This document shows, in pieces, positions 57,676 to 64,000 of a DNA stretch of 64,000 bases. A program made the translations under genes and the position numbers. How positions within the stretch are numbered: position 1 is the first letter of the stretch; each line of letters begins with the position of its first letter. Source of the DNA: Hamiltosporidium tvaerminnensis (lineage: Eukaryota; Microsporidia; Dubosqiidae); the NCBI GenBank assembly GCA_022605425.2, contig JAKIMF020000001.1:374501-438500 (forward strand). The letters run 5' to 3'. Under the pieces are notes generated by a model. It searched no databases. It was not told the origin of the DNA and saw nothing but the letters and a program-made list of their open reading frames with translations.

Positions 57676-59335
57676 TTAAGTTTAAAAATCGTATATAAAA
57701 TTATGAGTTAAAATATTTTTACCATTTTTTATATTTTCTTCACCTCTTTTAACTTTAAAAATCGTTTATAATATTGTGAGTTAAAATATTTTTACGATTT
57801 TTATATGTTTTCTTCCACTTCTTCAACCATTTTGTCTCTTCTTCGATATCCGACTCTTTATTTATGTTATTGGTCGGTTCCTCTAAAGTGGTTCTTCCTT
57901 GTGGAATAAAGGGTGCTTTATTTTTTGGTTTAAATTTTTTTGCACCATCTTCCTCTCTCTTCTCTTCTTTTAAATAAGGTTTTAATTCCTCATGCATCTT
58001 TGCTCTCATAATAACACATATTGACGCTCTCTCCCAGCTCTCTTCGGCATTTAGTCCTGACTCAAGTCCTCTTCGTCGATTAAAGGAAATTGTTTTGACT
58101 GTCTTCTTAAGCTCTATAGACTGAATGTATGCCTCTACATTCATGTGTATTTCTAGTCTTTTAAGATGAGATTTATGGTATTTTGTTACAATACCGTCCC
58201 AGGTCATCACATAAGGGATTATCTCTTAACTACATTTGTAAATAAGACCCAGCTTATTGGCTAGAAAGTCATACTTCCTAAGTTTTTCAGTTTCAACTAT
58301 TTTAAGTAAATCTTGGGAAGTGATTCCCAATTCAATGAGTATTATCTTATTCTTCTTCTTATCTAAAATAAATATGTCGGGTCTGTTATTCCGAATTTAC
58401 ACATCAGTTTAAATTCTGGTGTCCACTCTTATCTCTGCATACTCATTATCAAGAATTTCTTGAACTGAGTGACTCCTTATTCGTTTTGAAGACTTAAACT
58501 TATATCTATTTAGAAGAAGTAGGTGTCTGCATCAAACCACTTCATTATGCCGTCTGGTGTAGTCATGACCTAGCATTTTTTCACATCGAGTTGCTAGATG
58601 ATCTACAGTCTTACCAAATTAATTACAGTGTTGACACATACCATCTGATCCCCAGAATACATTTCTATCCTGGATATAGCAGAACACAGCTTCATTTCGT
58701 GGCCTAATATTTCCTCTCTTTAGCTATCTTGGAGAGTCACTAACACTCACAAGCTCATTTTTTCTTGCATTATATAACTTTGAATGAAGTTTTCGTTTTT
58801 CTATTTCGTTATATAGTTTTGCAAGTTAAGCTTCTTCTAAACTTTTCTTAGTGACTTCTTCTACGAACCTGTACTTTACTTTTTAGAAGCCTTTTATGAG
58901 TGAGAGATTGGTTTTATTATTATTCTCCACTTTAAGGATTTCTGCTCGTCTAGTTGAATTTTCTTTACTTTTTTCAAGAACATCCAAGAGTTGCAGAATC
59001 CATTGTTCGCTTCGCAACTCAACACTATTTAGGTCTCTTCCAAGTTCTGTTGTAAGAAGATACAAACGCTCTTTACATCCTAGGCGGAGATGTATCTTAT
59101 TCTTCACCAACACCGAACGAACTGCATCATCTATCTTAGAGAAGTCAGCCGGTTCAAGTCGAAGTACTCCTATGTGATAGTTGATTAACGATATCGCATG
59201 TTGATTGATTGCAGAAAATAAATTTTTAAAGTTTAATCAGGTATGACAAAGTCTTTCAATTCTTGATAAAAGTTCGCTTTGTAATTCTTCAAATGAGCTA
59301 CGTGTTGGGATTCCTCTGCTATCTTCTATTTTAAA
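57676..59335 (-). pseudogene. RT8: 5'-truncated retroelement relic
   Basis: L-left-type 3' end with two 75-bp tail units (compare RT1, RT5), joined to the RhoGAP-linked 5' truncation. Stops include TAA after KCS, a TAA in the ITSQD-L segment, and the shared TAA (58826-58828, minus strand). Its 5' half is nearly identical to RT6, including the frame 58883-59113. Confidence 0.9.
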
Positions 59336-59406
59336 TAATTTTAAAAATATATTCAAATATAGTTAAAAAATAAAATTAAAACAATAAAAATCGAAAATAA
59401 AAGGAT

Positions 59407-60613
59407 TTATTGATTATTAGCTGCCGAAAGTGCTTCTTCATACAAAAAACAAGGGATTTCTGATAAATTTGACTCAAAAATTCTTTTTACAATCTCAATT
59501 TGCAAATTTATGGATTGCAAATCATAACATTCAATATTTGGAAAAATAGTGGGAGTAAAAATTTTGTATAGATTATCTGACCCCATTTTATTATATTTTG
59601 AATACTGATCAACTTTTCGAAAGATTTTCTGTAAATAGATAAGCATCTTTCTATTTTCATTTGTAATCGAAAATATAATTAAAGGCACAATATATTCTAT
59701 TATTGAAGGATCCGTCTGGTTTTTTATTATTTTCATCACCCTTTCTGCAATCTGAACTGAAATTATCCCATTCATTATCTCCCGAATATATGCTTTGAAA
59801 ATTGAAGCGTTGTCATGAACTGATAACTCAGTATAATCATATCTCTTTCCTGCAGCTAAAACACCCGGCATAAATTTATAATAGGCATATTTACCAGAAA
59901 TTCTAAACAATCCCTCTTTTTTGATCCCTTCATCTAAAATATGGTCACCAACGGTATAAACAAATGTATTTCTTTTTTTATATGATAAGAATCTTTCTTA
60001 AACGAAGATCTGAATATATCTGAAATTCTTTCTAAAATATTATCTTTAAAACTGGATCTATATTTACGAAGCTTCTTAAAGCAAAAACAAGCCAATTTTA
60101 TTTTTTCTATATGGCTAAGTGAAATCATATTTTATAGTTTCATTTAGCTTTTGTTTCTCTTTTTTCTAATTTCTTGCATGGAATTTCTTTTTTTTGATCT
60201 CGAGATGGTTCATTTACCAGCTTTGATTTAAAATAAATTTCATTTATTTTGTATATCATTATAGGAAATTTATATTCCATATGATATTTTAACATCGGGA
60301 ATCTCTTATCTTTATGATTCCAAATGTTTATTTCATGTATTTTTACTGCTACATTTTCAAGAAAGTATAAATTTGCTTTTTTTGAATCTTCTTTAGATTT
60401 TATACTCTCTTCTTCTTTCTCCTTCAATTTCGAATTTTTAATGATCCTAAATATACTTTTATGTATATTTCCCATATCATTAATATCTTGCTTGCATTCA
60501 TTGATTTTATTTAAGATTCTAATCAGTTCACTCGATTCCAGTCCCTGATTTTTTGTTACTTCTGAAATATTAATTTTTTTAATATTTCCGCTGTTCTTTA
60601 TTTTGCCAATCAT
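59407..60613 (-). pseudogene. RhoGAP-domain gene, copy 5, multiply frameshifted
   Basis: ATG at 60611-60613. N-terminal 157 codons are open (60613-60140), then one-base insertions near 60147 (TTTAGCTTTTG for TTTGCTTTTG) and 60122 shift the frame, and the same one-base loss as in copy 4 (near 59970) interrupts it again. The catalytic part with the arginine finger is whole in 59407-59910. Variant positions are a mix of the copy 1/2 and copy 3/4 types around 60110-60160. Confidence 0.88.
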
Positions 60614-60643
60614 TTGTTTATTATTGTTTTTTTTATTATATAG

Positions 60644-62089
60644 ATTTCAAATCGAATGTTTGTTTGTAAATCTGCATTGATTCTCTTTATCTTAAACAAA
60701 GTGTATCAAAATGAAAAAAAGGTTATTAATATATCTTTTAATCTTATTTTAATTTCCTTAATGATATTACATCAGATATTAAATTAATTTTTAATAAAAT
60801 TCATCTACCTATTTATTATCATATCTTATATTGTTAACTAAAGATAAAATACTAAACAATTGACTATTTTAAATCATCAATTGAAGATGTTCTTATGTTT
60901 TGTAAGGAAAGAGATTTATTTATCTAAATTATTTTAAAATCTTTTATTCTTTTATCTATTATTTTTTTAAATTAAAAAGTGTATTCGAGATGAGTGATTG
61001 TAAATACCTAAAATTATATATCTTTTCGAATTAGATGGAATTTAATAAAAATTTTAACTTAATAGTACTTTATATCTGATAGAATAGAATTAAAAAAGAA
61101 TTTTACATTTTATTTTAGTATGTAGATATTTTTTACCCTTATCAGCAAGCAAATGGGATTATTTAAGTCCTACATTTTATTTGAATTTATATATTTTAAA
61201 ATTTTTAGCTACTGAATGAGATTATAAGTCCGACTTTTAGAATTAAATTTTAAATATTTTATCAAAAAAATATTTTTTTTCGGATTTCTTAATATTACAA
61301 ATCTGTTATATTAAGTCGCAATCATAGTATAATTTATAAACCGAAAATTTTGTTTTAATCTGCTATATTTATACTCCAATACGTGCCAAAATCTTTGATA
61401 GATTAAAAACACATGTAAATGCAATCGTTTGATGTCTATCAGGCAACAAAGATAACATAGTAAATATATAGCAAAATATATTGCGAAATACTAGTAAACC
61501 ATTCTAGCTTTGCAACAGAATTTTTTGGTATCATACGAGAATAAAACATAATTAGATGTTAAGAATAATATTATATAGGAGATATATCTCATAATAGCAT
61601 TCTATACATTAAAGTATTATTTTAATTTAATATAAATGAAATTAAGAAATTTTTTTGTTTAAGATTTATTCTTATATAGTTTAAACTAGGAATAAAATTC
61701 AAGATTAGACCTGTTATCATATTTATTTAGAAAAATCTTCTTAATACGAAAACTTAATTCTATTATTTTGATCTTTAAGTTACTTGGTTAGTATTTAGAA
61801 CTTTAAATAAAAAATAGGGACAAAAGGTATACGAATTAAATGCCAAGGTAATCATACAGGCATCATTTATTAGATAAGATTAAAATTAAATTATCGAATA
61901 AAATTAAGATTGAATTTATAAGAAATTTATTAGAATGAATTAAATTAATGTGAAATTATATTAGGATGGAAGATAAGATTTTAATTTTTAGGGAATTAAA
62001 ATTAAATTAAAATACATTTAAAGAAGAAGGTGTTGTAGAATAAACTGTTTTACTTATCTAATAGTATATATCTAAGTTAAATTTTTTAT
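60644..62089 (-). repeat. Module M, copy 4
   Basis: Same orientation as copies 1 and 3; TATA-like box at 60634-60643. The small frame is broken. Confidence 0.88.
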
Positions 62090-62235
62090 ATTTAATAAAA
62101 TTCTGGGTTAAAATATTCTTACCATTTTTATATATTTTCTTCCACCTCTTTTAACTTTAAAAATCGTTTATAAGATTCAAGGTTAAAAATTTTTTACCTT
62201 TTTATATATTTTCTTCCACCTCTTTTAAATTTAAA
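62090..62235 (-). mobile_element. Short retroelement 3' tail at M/N junction, copy 3
   Basis: Counterpart of 13062-13206, but the boundary reads AATAAAATTCTGGGTTAAAA like the full-length element's end, whereas the other two tails read ATTATGAGTT and ATTATGATTT. Confidence 0.7.
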
Positions 62236-62878
62236 AAAAATCCAAAAGTATTTGGTTTTAGCTTCGTATAAATATTTAAAATAACACATTTTTTAAAAAA
62301 ATAATAGAATTACAAAAAAAGATTCGAATGAATATTTAAAGAAAATATAAAAGTAAAACCTTTGCCTATTCAAATCAAATAAATACAAGAAATAAAAATG
62401 AAATAATTAAACCTTGGACTAAATTCTAAATTCAATTAAATAATAATCTCCAAATTTTAAGAAACAGCAATAAAAAAACACTAAATTTAAAATTTAGAAT
62501 TTAGAATTCATGAAACGAAAAAATCTATTATAGATATAAACAACCCAAATTAAGAAATAATTAAAATATTTCTAATTCATTTCTCTTATTGAAATCTAAA
62601 ATTTTTTTTAAAAAACCAATTAATTCTATTCATAGACTGATTATTATTCTTAAATTTCCTAAACTTTTATTTGCTTAGAATTTGAATTTTTTATATTTTT
62701 TAATCAATTATTTCATAGACTAATCGTTATTCTTAAGTTTCTTAAACTTTTATTTTCTTATTATTTGAGTTGTTTACATTTTTTAATCAATTATTTCATA
62801 GACTAATCGTTGTTCTTAAGTTTCCTAAACTTTTAAATTCTTATAATTTGAGTTGTTTATATTTTTTCCTTCTACCTT
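62236..62878. repeat. Module N, copy 3
   Basis: Counterpart of 13207-13849; tandem array at 62614-62867. Confidence 0.85.
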
Positions 62879-64000
62879 GAGTGCTATGACAGACGAGGCA
62901 AAGTAATTTTTAGAGGTGATTGGCTTAGAGATTAACAAAGAGAAGTCAGCCACAAATGATAAGTATAGTGAAGATACTGCTACCTTCTAGAAAGTGTTAG
63001 TGTTTTTAAATATTTAGGAATTATAGAAGATAGCAGAAGAATTCCAACACGTAGCTCATTTGAAGAATTACAAAGCGAACTTTTATCAAGAATTGAAAGA
63101 CTTTCTCACACAAGATTAAATGCAAAAAATTTATTTTCTGCAATCAATCAACATGCGATATCGTTAATCAACTATCACATAGGAGTACTTCGACTTGAAC
63201 CGGCTGACTTCTCTAAGATAGATGATGCAGTTCGTTCGGTGTTGGTAAACAATAAGATACATCGTCTTGTAAAGAGCGTTTGTATCTTACTAGAACAGAA
63301 CTTGGAAGAGGCCTACATAGTGTTGAGTTGCGAAGCGAACATATGCTTCTGCAACTCTTGGATGTTCTTGAAAAAAGTAAAGAAAATTCAACTAGACGAG
63401 CAGAAATCCTTAAAGTGGAGAATAATAATAAAACCAATCTCTCACTCATAAAAGGCTTCTAAAAAGTAAAGTACAGGTTCGTAGAAGAAGTCACTAAGAA
63501 AAGTTTAGAAGAAGCTTAACTTGCAAAACTATACAACGAAATAGAAAAACGAAAACTTCATTCAAAGTTATATAATGCAAGGAAAAATGAGCTTGTAAGT
63601 GTTAGTGACTCTGCAAGATGGTTAAAGAGAGGGAATATTAGGCCACGAAACGAAGCTGTGTTTTCCTATATCCAGGACAGAAATTTATTATGGGGATCAG
63701 ATGGTATGTGTCAACACTGTAATTAATTTGGTAAGACTGTAGATCATCTAGCAACTCGATGTGAAAAAATGCTAGGTCATGACTACACCAGACGGCATAA
63801 TGAAGTGGTTTGATGCAGACACTTATTTCTTCTAAATAGATATAAGTTTAAGTCCTCAAAACGAATTTGGAGTCACTCAGTTTAAGAAATTCTTGATAAT
63901 GAGTATGCAGAGATAAGAGTGGACACCAGAATTTAAATTGATGTTAAAATTTAGAGTAACAGACCCGACATATTTATTTTAGATAAGAAGAAGAATAAGA
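62879..64000 (+). pseudogene. RT9: retroelement relic running off the window
   Basis: N-linked type, starting at the same truncation point as RT3 and sharing its 7-nt deletion (~63258) but not its CAAT expansion. The stretch ~63360-63480 (LDVLEKSKENSTRRAEILK) is the type found in RT4, RT6 and RT8, so it is a patchwork. Stops: shared TAA 63517-63519, TAA in the knuckle region (~63724), TGA near 63811 and others. It ends at the window edge inside the endonuclease region (RPDIFILDKKKNK). Confidence 0.88.

Noticed and set aside
1-64000. CRISPR array or bacterial operon
   Set aside because: No regularly spaced short direct repeats with unique spacers, no Shine-Dalgarno-led gene strings; the content is eukaryotic.

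Overview
The window looks like AT-rich eukaryotic DNA. It has long gene-poor stretches, no introns that I can recognise, TATA-like boxes 20-30 bp before start codons, and a poly(A)-type AATAAA overlapping a stop codon. Together with decayed signal-peptide/leucine-rich-repeat proteins and a LINE-like retroelement with a restriction-like endonuclease, this suggests a repeat-rich, large-genome microsporidian (Hamiltosporidium-like). That assignment is an inference from style; no rRNA or other definitive marker is present.

Layout. The window is built from a few modules used repeatedly in both orientations: (i) a RhoGAP-domain gene (5 copies: one complete and intact, one intact but cut by the window edge, three frameshifted); (ii) 5'-truncated or decayed copies of one R4/R2-like non-LTR retroelement ORF (nine degenerate copies, RT1-RT9, plus three ~145-bp 3' tails); (iii) a ~5.9 kb module L (3 copies, one inverted), holding an inverted-repeat element and relics of older genes; (iv) a ~1.5 kb module M upstream of RhoGAP (4 copies); (v) a ~0.65 kb module N with an ~85-bp tandem repeat (3 copies). 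In order: RhoGAP> RT> L> <RT <RhoGAP M N RT> (1-15553); a mostly single-copy island (15554-30835); RT> M' RhoGAP> RT> L> <RT <RhoGAP M N RT> <L <RT <RhoGAP M N RT> (30836-64000). About 15.3 kb from the window start is repeated directly at an offset of ~36.2 kb. Each RhoGAP>-RT>-L-<RT-<RhoGAP block is a large imperfect palindrome with L as the spacer.

The single-copy island contains a frameshifted Tpa1/Ofd1-type 2-oxoglutarate dioxygenase gene; the one retroelement with a full-length open frame (1250 codons), flanked by a 12-bp target-site duplication; a non-autonomous hAT-like DNA transposon remnant; a broken leucine-rich-repeat gene; and several unrecognised coding relics.

How the parts relate. 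All nine degenerate RT copies share the same nonsense codon where the full-length element has Gln907. They therefore probably spread mainly by segmental duplication, and recombination boundaries fall inside them. Module L is inverted in one of three copies, as expected if recombination between inverted RT arms flips it. RhoGAP copies within one palindrome resemble each other more than their positional counterparts in the other, which suggests arm-to-arm gene conversion. The full-length element has Asn in place of the usual first catalytic Asp of reverse transcriptase, so it may be inactive despite its open frame. Because of the extreme repetitiveness, the copy arrangement depends on correct assembly.
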